NCBI GenBank assembly: GCA_028280205.1
Contig: JANQME010000310.1
Span: 1-7,475 of the forward strand
Length of the DNA stretch: 7,475 bases
Source: Longimicrobiales bacterium
GTDB lineage: Bacteria; Gemmatimonadota; Gemmatimonadetes; Longimicrobiales; Gaopeijiaceae
Direction of reading: 5' to 3'
In this document: piece by piece, positions 1 to 5,648 of the stretch
Layout of the letters: the number at the start of each line of letters is the position of its first letter
How positions within the stretch are numbered: the first letter of the stretch is position 1
Position numbers and translations under genes: made by a program
Notes under the pieces: model-generated
Databases searched by the model: none
Seen by the model: only the letters and a program-made list of their open reading frames with translations
Told to the model about the DNA's origin: nothing

Positions 1-1111
1 CGAGCGCATCCAAGATGTCGTGGCCGCCGAGCAGCCCCGCGATCGTCACCGAGTCCCCGAAGTAGCCGTTGCGCACCTCGACGACGTCGACGTCGGCACG
101 GGACGCCGCGGCGAGGCGTGGGGCGAGATCGCACAGAAACGGGGCCATCGAGCCGCCCGTGACGAGCCGGATACGCCGCCCGGGAAGGAGTGGCACGCCG
201 TCGACGCCCGCATCGAAGCCGTCGAGGAAGCGCCGGACGGCCCCGACGCCGTTCTCGTAGAGCGCACCGTCGTCGTAGTACGCCGTGCCGGGCAGCTCGC
301 GGCCGGCGATGAGGTACATCTCGTCGGCCGCGTAGCACCAACCCTCTTCCCGCTCGCCGAGCGCGCGGCGGCGCGCGGCGTCGACCTGCTCGATCGCCTC
401 CAACGCCTCGTCGGACCGGAGGAGCCGGACCGGCCGTCCGAGGTTGTAGCGCGTGAGACCCACGGGGACGACGGAGAGCGAGCGGATCGCCGGCCCCAGT
501 GCCCACAGGTCCTCGATCGTGCGCTTCAGGTGCGCTCCGTCGTTCCACTCCGGACAGAGCACCACCTGTGTGTGCACCTCGAGTCCACCGTCGAGGAGCG
601 TGCGGAGCTGATCCATGATCAGGCCGGCGCGCCGGTTCACGAGCAGTCGCTCGCGCACCTCGGGCTCGGTGGCGTGCACGCTCACGTACAGCGGCGAGAT
701 GCGCTGGTCGACGAGACGCTGAAGCCCCCTGGGGCCGAGGTTCGTGAGGGTGACGTAGCTCCCGTAGGTGAACGAGAGCCGGAAGTCGTCGTCGCGCAGC
801 CAGAGCGTCTGGCGCGCTCCCTGGGGATTGCCGTCGATGAAGCAGAAGACGCACTCGTTGGCGCACTCGCGGATCGTGTCCGGAGCGGGCACGATTCCGA
901 CAGGGTCACCCGGCTCGCGCTCGATCTCGTAGACGACCGATGCGCCGTCCGGCCCCACGGTCTCGACTTCCAGCTCGGTGTCGGAGAGCAGGAAGGTGAG
1001 GTCGATGCCGTCTCGCACCCGCTCGCCGTTGATGCGCACGACGCGCGAGCCGATCTCGAGGTTCAGCTCGTCGGCGATGCTGCCGGCTTCGATTTCGGCG
1101 ATGCGGACCAC
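1..1111 (-). CDS. DUF512 family PDZ/radical-SAM-like iron-sulfur protein, 3' end missing
   Basis: Reading the minus strand from a GTG at 1111 gives 370 residues, open to the left edge. Residues about 1-50 look like a PDZ domain (AGSIADEL, then VVRINGERVRDGID). Next comes a CX3CX2C cluster with Cys83, Cys87 and Cys90 (ECANECVFCF), then the family signatures LRDDDFRLSF (about 105-114) and the YVTLTNLGPRG block near 119. This order is that of the DUF512 family (PF04459; cyanobacterial relatives are called putative FeS oxidoreductases), which carries a radical-SAM-type cysteine motif and whose reaction is unknown. Family members are usually around 430-460 residues, so perhaps the last 60-90 residues are outside the window. 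There is no ATG at the N-terminus. GTG 1111 is chosen because it sits just before the PDZ start, but its ribosome site is weak and the frame stays open upstream, so the start is uncertain. A long open frame on the plus strand over this region is its antisense shadow. Confidence 0.9.
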   Translation of the reverse strand, partial: MVRIAEIEAGSIADELNLEIGSRVVRINGERVRDGIDLTFLLSDTELEVETVGPDGASVVYEIEREPGDPVGIVPAPDTIRECANECVFCFIDGNPQGARQTLWLRDDDFRLSFTYGSYVTLTNLGPRGLQRLVDQRISPLYVSVHATEPEVRERLLVNRRAGLIMDQLRTLLDGGLEVHTQVVLCPEWNDGAHLKRTIEDLWALGPAIRSLSVVPVGLTRYNLGRPVRLLRSDEALEAIEQVDAARRRALGEREEGWCYAADEMYLIAGRELPGTAYYDDGALYENGVGAVRRFLDGFDAGVDGVPLLPGRRIRLVTGGSMAPFLCDLAPRLAAASRADVDVVEVRNGYFGDSVTIAGLLGGHDILDAL

Positions 1112-1310
1112 GGGCTCGACAGGGCTCCGGGGAGGGACGTCTGCGGCGTAAACGTTGAGGTGTGTAGCCTTGGAAGCTAACGGGATCCGTTGTGGCCGTC
1201 CCGTTTCCGACTTGACCCCGTCCTCCGGGCGGTCACAGCTTCGAAACCCGGGGACTCGATGCGGTGTCTCACGTTCTCGGAGCTGCCCCCCCTCCCAGGT
1301 CGAGTGCCCG
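1112..1310. other. Divergent intergenic region between the DUF512 gene and the M23 lipoprotein gene
   Basis: These 199 bases separate two divergent genes and should carry both promoters, but I see no convincing -35/-10 pair. A small inverted repeat, AACGG-GAT-CCGTT, lies at 1179-1191 and could be part of an operator or be chance. The plus-strand frame of the M23 gene stays open back to an ATG at 1155, but the translated stretch is arginine- and proline-rich without domain character. The minus-strand DUF512 frame also stays open through part of it. Confidence 0.5.
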
Positions 1311-2687
1311 ATGACTCGAACAACCGCCAGGCTCGGATCGATCGTGGCAGCCGCCGGGGCGGCCGCGCTCGCCTCTGCGTGCGAGCAGGTCGAGCAGGTG
1401 CAGGATCGCTTCCGGGACCTCACGCCGCACGAGGCGTACGAGGCGAGTCTGGCGGACGCCGGCCTGGCCGAGACCGCCCTGGGCCGCGACTGGCTGGAGG
1501 CCGCGCGCTCGTCGATGGCGAACGCCGCCCCCGTCGAGCTTCCCTTCGAAGAGGAGGGCTTCGTCACCGCCGAGGATCCGGGTGCGATGGCGTACAGGGT
1601 CTCGATCCCGCGCGGCAAGAAGCTCACGGCCCGCGTCGAGGTCGAGAGCGAGAACGGCACGCGGGTCTTCGTCGACCTCTTCCGGGTGCCGGTCGACGAA
1701 GCGGATCCCTTCCGGCCCGTGCTGTCGTCCGACTCGCTGCCCGGCGAGTTCATCCTCGAGCCCTGGCGGGGCGGCGACTACATCCTGCGGCTCCAGCCGG
1801 AGCTCCTGCGGGGCGGCCAGTACAGAGTGGAGCTGGAGCTCGCCGCTCAGCTCACCTTCCCCGTCGAGGGACACGGGATGCGCTCGGCGCAGAGCCTCTT
1901 CGGCGCACCGCGGGACGGCGGCCGCAGGAGCCATGCGGGGATCGACATCTTCGCCCGGCGCGGGACGCCGGTCCTTGCCACGTCGGCGGGCCTGATCAAC
2001 CGCGTGGACATCACGAGCCTGGGCGGCAAGGTCGTCTGGCTCCGCGACCCGGTCCGACGCGCGAACATCTACTACGCCCACCTCGACAGCCAGCACGTCT
2101 CGGACGGCGACCGGGTCGAAGCGGGCGACACGGTCGGCTTCGTGGGGAACACCGGCAACGCACGCACCACCCCGCCCCACCTCCACTTCGGGTTGTACCG
2201 GAGCGGCGAGGGCCCGGTGGACCCGGCACCTTTCGTGAGCCCGACGACCGGACGGCTGGCCGAGCTGACGGCCGACCTCGATCGACTCGGCGACTGGGTG
2301 CGCATGTCCGACGCCGGAATTCGGCTGCGGGCGGCGCCGGGCCTGCGCACACCGATCCTGCGCGAGCTCGAGGAGCATACGCCGCTGCGCGTTCTCGGGG
2401 GGTCGGGGGACTACTTCCGTGTGCGCCTTCCGGACGGATCCGAAGGGTACGTCGCGGCCCGACTCACGGAGGCGGTCGATCAGCCGGTCGCCTCGCAGAT
2501 CGTCGCGTCGGCGGAGCGCCTGCGCTCGAGCCCCCTTCCCGGAGCGCCGGCCGTGGCGCAGGTCGACGAAGGGACCGAGCTGCCGGTGCTGGGACGGTTC
2601 GGCGGCTACCTGTACGTGCAGGCTCCACAGGGGCCGACGGGCTGGGTCGTCGAGGTCCCGGCCGAAGACGAGCAGCAGCAGGGCTGA
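1311..2687 (+). CDS. M23 (LytM-type) metallopeptidase lipoprotein with two C-terminal SH3-like domains
   Basis: This is a 458-residue envelope protein, probably a peptidoglycan endopeptidase or a regulator of one. The start at ATG 1311 is preferred over an in-frame ATG at 1155 because it begins directly with a lipoprotein signal: MTRTTAR, a hydrophobic stretch, and the lipobox ASAC with Cys24. Residues about 95-180 form a beta-rich region resembling bacterial pre-peptidase (PPC-like) domains. The M23 domain spans about 185-310 and keeps every expected site: His208 and Asp212 (HAGID) and His292 as zinc ligands, with His257 (YAHL) and His290 (HLHF) as catalytic histidines. It therefore looks active rather than degenerate. 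Two SH3b-like repeats follow, about 332-388 and 396-450, each with an R-L-R followed by P and a closing G-Y/W-V; they probably bind cell wall. It is monocistronic as far as can be seen, facing a convergent gene across 89 bases. Cleavage specificity cannot be read from the sequence. Confidence 0.92.
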   Translation: MTRTTARLGSIVAAAGAAALASACEQVEQVQDRFRDLTPHEAYEASLADAGLAETALGRDWLEAARSSMANAAPVELPFEEEGFVTAEDPGAMAYRVSIPRGKKLTARVEVESENGTRVFVDLFRVPVDEADPFRPVLSSDSLPGEFILEPWRGGDYILRLQPELLRGGQYRVELELAAQLTFPVEGHGMRSAQSLFGAPRDGGRRSHAGIDIFARRGTPVLATSAGLINRVDITSLGGKVVWLRDPVRRANIYYAHLDSQHVSDGDRVEAGDTVGFVGNTGNARTTPPHLHFGLYRSGEGPVDPAPFVSPTTGRLAELTADLDRLGDWVRMSDAGIRLRAAPGLRTPILRELEEHTPLRVLGGSGDYFRVRLPDGSEGYVAARLTEAVDQPVASQIVASAERLRSSPLPGAPAVAQVDEGTELPVLGRFGGYLYVQAPQGPTGWVVEVPAEDEQQQG

Positions 2688-2704
2688 GGCCCCTCGGCCT
2701 CGGC
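2683..2704. terminator. Hairpin overlapping the M23 gene stop codon
   Basis: GCTGAGGCC (2683-2691) and GGCCTCGGC (2696-2704) form a 9-bp stem with one T-G wobble around a CCTC loop, and the stop codon TGA lies inside the stem. No T-tract follows on either strand, so a canonical intrinsic terminator is not proven. It lies between convergent genes, where a two-way terminator or mRNA 3'-end stabiliser would be expected. Confidence 0.45.
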
Positions 2705-2776
2705 GCGTGTGGGAGCGCGTCGTCGGCCCTGTGAGCGTCCCGTACGTCTCGGCGCCCTACCCACCGGCCAGAGCCG

Positions 2777-3169
2777 TCAGCGCACCCGCAGGGTGAACGC
2801 GTATTGGAGCGCCAGCCACGCCACGAGTGATCCAGCGAGGAGCGAGCCGCCCGCGACGGCCGGAGAGAGGACGGTCGCGATCCCTTCCCCGAGGATCGTC
2901 AGCATGCTCTCCAGATCCTCGGGCTCCGGGCCGACCGCGCTCCGGATGCCGAGCACGAGGCGCCCGAGTCCGACGGCGGTGCCGAGAAGTCCGACGAGAC
3001 CGCCGAGGACGCCCCACGCCAGCACCGTGTGATGCGGAGCGCCGGAGGCGGGTGGCTCGGCGTCCAGCGACCCGATCACCACCGCCGCGCGGATCGCGTC
3101 CGCAATTGTGGCGAGGCCGAGCGCCGCAAGGGGGTAGCTCCACGGTCCGAGGTGGGAAAGGAGCGCCAC
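2777..3169 (-). CDS. Small MotA/TolQ/ExbB-like three-TM membrane protein
   Basis: This is a 130-residue, very hydrophobic protein starting at GTG 3169. Membrane segments are predicted at about residues 9-31, 48-72 and 104-125. The second contains VGLLGTAVGL (59-68), and the stretch before and into the third reads LGEGIATVLSPAVAGG. These match the two most conserved stretches of the MotA/TolQ/ExbB proton-channel family (GLLGTVxGM and the GI-x-x-AL-x-x-T region that lines the pore). The protein is short for the family (about 200-240 residues) and lacks its large cytoplasmic loop. The usual pore threonine after the AL is replaced here (LSPAVAG). It begins 7 nt after the stop of the zinc-ribbon gene, with GAGG about 6 nt before the start, so the two are almost certainly cotranscribed. 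No ExbD/TolR-like partner is next to it. I infer a membrane channel or scaffold; proton-driven work is unproven. Confidence 0.72.
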   Translation of the reverse strand: MALLSHLGPWSYPLAALGLATIADAIRAAVVIGSLDAEPPASGAPHHTVLAWGVLGGLVGLLGTAVGLGRLVLGIRSAVGPEPEDLESMLTILGEGIATVLSPAVAGGSLLAGSLVAWLALQYAFTLRVR

Positions 3170-3176
3170 GGTCGCC

Positions 3177-3551
3177 TCAGTCCTGCCCGCCGGGCGGTGC
3201 CGGCCGATCCGTCACTCCCCGCCAGAGCGGGAGATCCAGGAGGTCGTCGTCCCACGCGTCGAGGCTCGGATCGGCCTCCCAGGTCAGCACGTGGTAGCTC
3301 GCGTAGTCGAGGGCGAGCAGCGTCGAGCTGAGCACGAGGATCGCGCCCAGCGTACCCGAGACCGAGCCGATCCATCCCAAGGCGAACAGCGAGACCGCGA
3401 AGAGCGCACCGCCCAGGCCGAATACCGTCCAGAAACGACGCAGCCGGACCGGCGCCCCGCACTCCTCGCACTCCGCGGAGGGCTTCATCCAGAAGGCGTA
3501 CGTGCTGTACGGCATCACGTGTCCGTCACAGACTTCGCAGTGGGCTGCCAT
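3177..3551 (-). CDS. Zinc-ribbon membrane protein of unknown function
   Basis: This protein has 124 residues. The N-terminus carries two CxxC pairs, Cys5/Cys8 (HCEVC) and Cys28/Cys31 (CEECG), spaced like a zinc ribbon. Two hydrophobic segments follow, about 43-62 and 66-83, forming a helical hairpin. The C-terminal tail of about 35 residues is acidic (DAWDDDLLDLP). This predicts an inner-membrane protein with a zinc-binding head and tail on the same side, probably cytoplasmic. ATG 3551 is chosen because GGGAG lies just upstream (3556-3560) and it starts right before the first CxxC; a GTG at 3599 in the same frame would add 16 residues without domain character. It is the first gene of a two-gene unit with the TolQ-like gene. 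I do not recognise a named family. A role as partner of the channel-like protein is inference from the spacing. Confidence 0.8.
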   Translation of the reverse strand: MAAHCEVCDGHVMPYSTYAFWMKPSAECEECGAPVRLRRFWTVFGLGGALFAVSLFALGWIGSVSGTLGAILVLSSTLLALDYASYHVLTWEADPSLDAWDDDLLDLPLWRGVTDRPAPPGGQD

Positions 3552-3689
3552 GGGACTCCCGGAGGGTGGGTCTCGGGAAAGCCTGCACCTCTCCCCCACT
3601 TGGAAAGATAAGCCCGGTGCACGAAGCTCAATAAGCTCCGATCACGACCAACGACACCATCTCGACGAGCCGGCTGAGGACGTCCGCCC
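3552..3689. other. Divergent intergenic region upstream of the zinc-ribbon and SGNH genes
   Basis: These 138 bases lie between divergent starts and are locally more A+T-rich (3601-3660) than the flanking genes, as expected for promoters. Candidate AT-rich hexamers are present in both directions (for example TTATCT on the minus strand near 3605-3610), but none pairs with a well-spaced -35 box. I therefore call no specific promoter. Confidence 0.4.
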
Positions 3690-4841
3690 ATGACCGACGA
3701 GGATCGACCTACGTCCGTCGTTGCCGCGATGCGCGTCGCTCGGGATGCATGGGCGGTCGTCGGCCTTTCGTTGTTGCTGTTCCTGGGTCTCGAGGGGGCG
3801 TATCGCGCACAGGCGGTGGTCCGGTCGGCCCTTCGTGCGTCGGCCCGCGAGGTGGATGAATCCGCTCCGCTGCACCCGCTCGCCTCCGAGGTGTGGTGGC
3901 GCGAGTGGACGGCGGGGGCGGGCCTCTGGGAGACTCGCTTCGACCCGTACCGCGGACTCTGGTCCGAGCCACAGGACGGTCGCTATCTGAGCATCGACTC
4001 CGCGGGACGGCGCGTGACGGTCCAGCCCACACCCGTGGGGGAGGACCGCTACCTCGTCTTCCTTTTCGGCGGCTCGACCATGTTCGGCTACACGGCGCGC
4101 GACGCGCATACCATCCCCTCGGAACTCGCCGCGCTCGCAGCGGACGCCGGCTACGACAGAGTCGAACTCGTCAACCTGGCCCAATCCACCTTCAACGTGA
4201 CGCAGGGCCTGAACACGTTGACGCTCGAGCTCCGGGACGGACGTCGTCCGGATCTGGTGGTCTTCCTGGACGGAAACAACGAGGTCGCCCCGGCGTTTCA
4301 GAGTGGGGCGGCCGGTGGCATCCTCAACCAGGAGCTGCGTTCGGAGCGTCTGCGGCGCTCCGACCCCGGGCTTGCGGACGTCATCGTCGATGCCTCCAAA
4401 TTGATAGAGCGCATTCAGCGCGCCGTGCGGCCGCCTCCGCCGGCGAGGGTCCGCCCGAACTCCGCCGTCGTTTGCCCATCCGTCGCCGCGACCTACGTGG
4501 GGGCGCTGGCCGTCATCGAGGCGCTCGGGGCGACCTTCGGCTTCCAGACCCTCTTCCTCTGGCAGCCTCAACTGGCCACGACCGGTAAGGAGCTGACCCC
4601 GTTCGAGCAGTCGCTCCGAACCAACCCGGAGTGGAGCGACTGGATCCGCTTGTGCACCGCCACGGTCGACCAGGAAGTGGTTCGACACGGCGTCGATACC
4701 TACGTCCCGTTGCACGACCTCTTCGACGACTGGTCGTCCACCGTCTTTCTCGACGACTATGCCCACGTCACCGAGGCGGGGAACCGAAGGATCGCAGACG
4801 CGATATGGGCCCGGATCGAGCCGCTCCTGCTCGACCGGTAA
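3690..4841 (+). CDS. Membrane-anchored SGNH/GDSL hydrolase-like protein
   Basis: This protein has 383 residues, starting at ATG 3690 with GAGG at 3676-3679. A short cytoplasmic N-terminus is followed by one membrane segment (about 21-40), placing the rest in the periplasm. The SGNH blocks are in order. Block I is FGGSTMFG, with nucleophile Ser129. Block II is reduced to VNLAQS (about 161-166), with Ala where Gly is common. Block III is DGNNEV, with Gly195 and Asn197. Block V is DDYAHVTEAGN, with Asp356 and His359 as the remaining triad residues. The FLWQPQL stretch near 289-295 is also typical of this type. Cys262 and Cys322 could form a disulfide in the periplasm. The family includes esterases, and many members act on O-acyl groups of polysaccharides; the substrate here cannot be read. 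A VOC gene follows 42 nt downstream on the same strand, so they may share a transcript. Confidence 0.82.
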   Translation: MTDEDRPTSVVAAMRVARDAWAVVGLSLLLFLGLEGAYRAQAVVRSALRASAREVDESAPLHPLASEVWWREWTAGAGLWETRFDPYRGLWSEPQDGRYLSIDSAGRRVTVQPTPVGEDRYLVFLFGGSTMFGYTARDAHTIPSELAALAADAGYDRVELVNLAQSTFNVTQGLNTLTLELRDGRRPDLVVFLDGNNEVAPAFQSGAAGGILNQELRSERLRRSDPGLADVIVDASKLIERIQRAVRPPPPARVRPNSAVVCPSVAATYVGALAVIEALGATFGFQTLFLWQPQLATTGKELTPFEQSLRTNPEWSDWIRLCTATVDQEVVRHGVDTYVPLHDLFDDWSSTVFLDDYAHVTEAGNRRIADAIWARIEPLLLDR

Positions 4842-4873
4842 GGATCGAACGTTGCCGCCGCAAACCAACACAC

Positions 4874-4880
4874 TGGAGGT
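4874..4880 (+). promoter_or_regulatory. Ribosome binding site of the VOC gene
   Basis: TGGAGGT lies 3 nt before the GTG at 4884 and is one of the best Shine-Dalgarno matches in the window. It fixes the non-ATG start of the downstream gene, whose protein family also begins at this point. Confidence 0.7.
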
Positions 4881-4883
4881 TCC

Positions 4884-5336
4884 GTGTCCTCGCCATGGAA
4901 GCCCGATGGCTACAACTCGGCGTCACCCTACCTGCTCGTGAAGGACGTCTCCGCCGTCCTGAGGTTCCTGGAAGCGGCGTTCGGTGGCGTGCCGCTGCGC
5001 CGCGTGGATCGTCCGGACGGTTCCCCCATGCACGTGGAGGTACGCATCGACGACTCCGTCGTGATGCTCGGCGGGGCGATGAGCGACTGGGACGACGTGC
5101 CGGGCCATGTCCCCGTCTACGTCCCGGACGTGGACGCGGTCTACGAGCAGGCGCTCGACGCGGGCGGGGCGTCGGTCCAGCCACCCATGCGGAAGGACGA
5201 CCCGGACAAGAGGGCGGCGGTCCGAGGACCGGGCGGGCACACGTGGTGGATCGGCACCCAGATGAGCGACGACGGATGGGGCCGGGAGCGGTCGGCCACC
5301 GTCTCGAACGATAGGCCGAACCATCCACAGGGATGA
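4884..5336 (+). CDS. VOC-superfamily (glyoxalase/bleomycin-resistance fold) protein
   Basis: This protein has 150 residues and starts at GTG 4884. The N-terminus (YNSASPYLLVKDVSAVLRF) and the block PDGSPMHVEVRIDDSVVMLG (about 44-63) match the PhnB-like/glyoxalase branch of the vicinal oxygen chelate superfamily. Two beta-alpha-beta-beta-beta modules are visible, about 12-63 and 73-125; the second ends in GPGGHTWWIGT, the usual closing strand. His50 and His119 sit where VOC proteins often place metal or active-site ligands, and Glu52 is nearby. About 25 polar residues trail past the fold. The branch contains lyases, dioxygenases, resistance proteins and many proteins without known reaction, so no substrate is assigned. 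It lies 42 nt after the SGNH gene, in the same direction, and ends just before a strong hairpin. Confidence 0.88.
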   Translation: MSSPWKPDGYNSASPYLLVKDVSAVLRFLEAAFGGVPLRRVDRPDGSPMHVEVRIDDSVVMLGGAMSDWDDVPGHVPVYVPDVDAVYEQALDAGGASVQPPMRKDDPDKRAAVRGPGGHTWWIGTQMSDDGWGRERSATVSNDRPNHPQG

Positions 5337-5342
5337 CGACAA

Positions 5343-5376
5343 GGCCCCACCAAGGCGCCAAGTCCTTTGTGGGGCC
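5343..5376. terminator. Bidirectional hairpin between the VOC gene and tRNA-Gly
   Basis: GGCCCCAC (5343-5350) pairs with GTGGGGCC (5369-5376). After a single C/T mismatch, AAGG (5352-5355) pairs with CCTT (5364-5367), around an 8-nt loop. It sits 6 nt past the VOC stop and 15 nt past the tRNA 3' end, exactly between convergent genes. Only a short T-rich stretch follows on the minus strand (CCTTGTCGTC) and none on the plus strand, so termination efficiency is uncertain. Confidence 0.75.
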
Positions 5377-5391
5377 CTCACCTTCCTCCAG

Positions 5392-5464
5392 AGCGGGAGA
5401 CCGGGCTCGAACCGGCGACCCTCAGCTTGGGAAGCTGATGCTCTACCAACTGAGCTACTCCCGC
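5392..5464 (-). tRNA. tRNA-Gly (anticodon CCC)
   Basis: The minus strand folds into a full cloverleaf. The acceptor arm is GCGGGAG/CTCCCGC (7 bp). The D arm is GCTC/GAGC with an AGTTGGTA loop. The anticodon arm is TCAGC/GCTGA with loop TTCCCAA, giving anticodon CCC. The variable loop has 5 nt, and the T arm is GCCGG/CCGGT with loop TTCGAGC. The discriminator is U at 5392, the usual base for glycine tRNAs. The 3' CCA is not encoded (the next bases read CTGG) and must be added after transcription. It reads GGG codons, which matter in a GC-rich genome. It stands alone, with no other tRNA in the window. Confidence 0.97.
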
Positions 5465-5474
5465 GTGGGATGAG

Positions 5475-5501
5475 AATCTAGCGTCCTCGGGACCGCCGCA
5501 A
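5475..5501 (-). promoter_or_regulatory. Possible tRNA-Gly promoter
   Basis: On the minus strand TTGCGG (5501-5496) and TAGATT (5480-5475) lie upstream of the tRNA with a 15-nt spacer, and the -10-like box is 10 nt before the tRNA 5' end. TAGATT matches the sigma-70 -10 consensus at four of six positions. The spacer is short, so this is a candidate only. Confidence 0.35.
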
Positions 5502-5648
5502 AACGGTTCCGGCAGGCTACTGTTGCGCACCCAATCCCACCCCGCGACTTCACGCGCCCGAACCCCCGGACGGCCGAACGGGCGGCCCGGTACCCGCCGG
5601 ACCGCCCGTTCGCGGTGCCTGAACGCCGGCCCAGCGGCCGGAAGGGTG
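5502..5648. other. Intergenic region between tRNA-Gly and the TPR lipoprotein gene
   Basis: Apart from the hairpin at 5575-5612 this stretch holds no gene I can support. A plus-strand open frame begins at 5523 but continues across the lipoprotein gene as its antisense shadow. Confidence 0.5.
5575..5612. terminator. Strong GC-rich hairpin downstream of the TPR lipoprotein gene
   Basis: CGAACGGGCGG (5575-5585) and CCGCCCGTTCG (5602-5612) form a perfect 11-bp inverted repeat with a 16-nt spacer. It lies 36 nt past the minus-strand lipoprotein stop and upstream of the tRNA, so it probably ends or protects the lipoprotein mRNA. No T-tract follows on the minus strand, so a Rho-assisted or mRNA-stabilising role is as likely as intrinsic termination. 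Confidence 0.55.

Noticed and set aside
20..1180. 386-codon open frame on the plus strand
   Set aside because: It lies antisense to the DUF512 gene, whose conserved motifs are clear on the minus strand. The plus product has no domain character and reflects GC-rich codon bias.
1155..1310. Extended N-terminus for the M23 lipoprotein
   Set aside because: It would bury the lipoprotein signal 52 residues inside the protein. ATG 1311 gives a normal type II signal peptide.
1269..2378. 369-codon open frame on the minus strand
   Set aside because: It is the shadow of the M23 peptidase gene. The plus frame carries the complete zinc site.
3642..4871. 409-codon open frame on the minus strand
   Set aside because: It is antisense to the SGNH gene, which has ordered catalytic blocks and a membrane anchor on the plus strand.
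5392..5464. tRNA-Gly as a mobile-element attachment site
   Set aside because: No integrase gene is nearby and I saw no second copy of the tRNA 3' end in the window.
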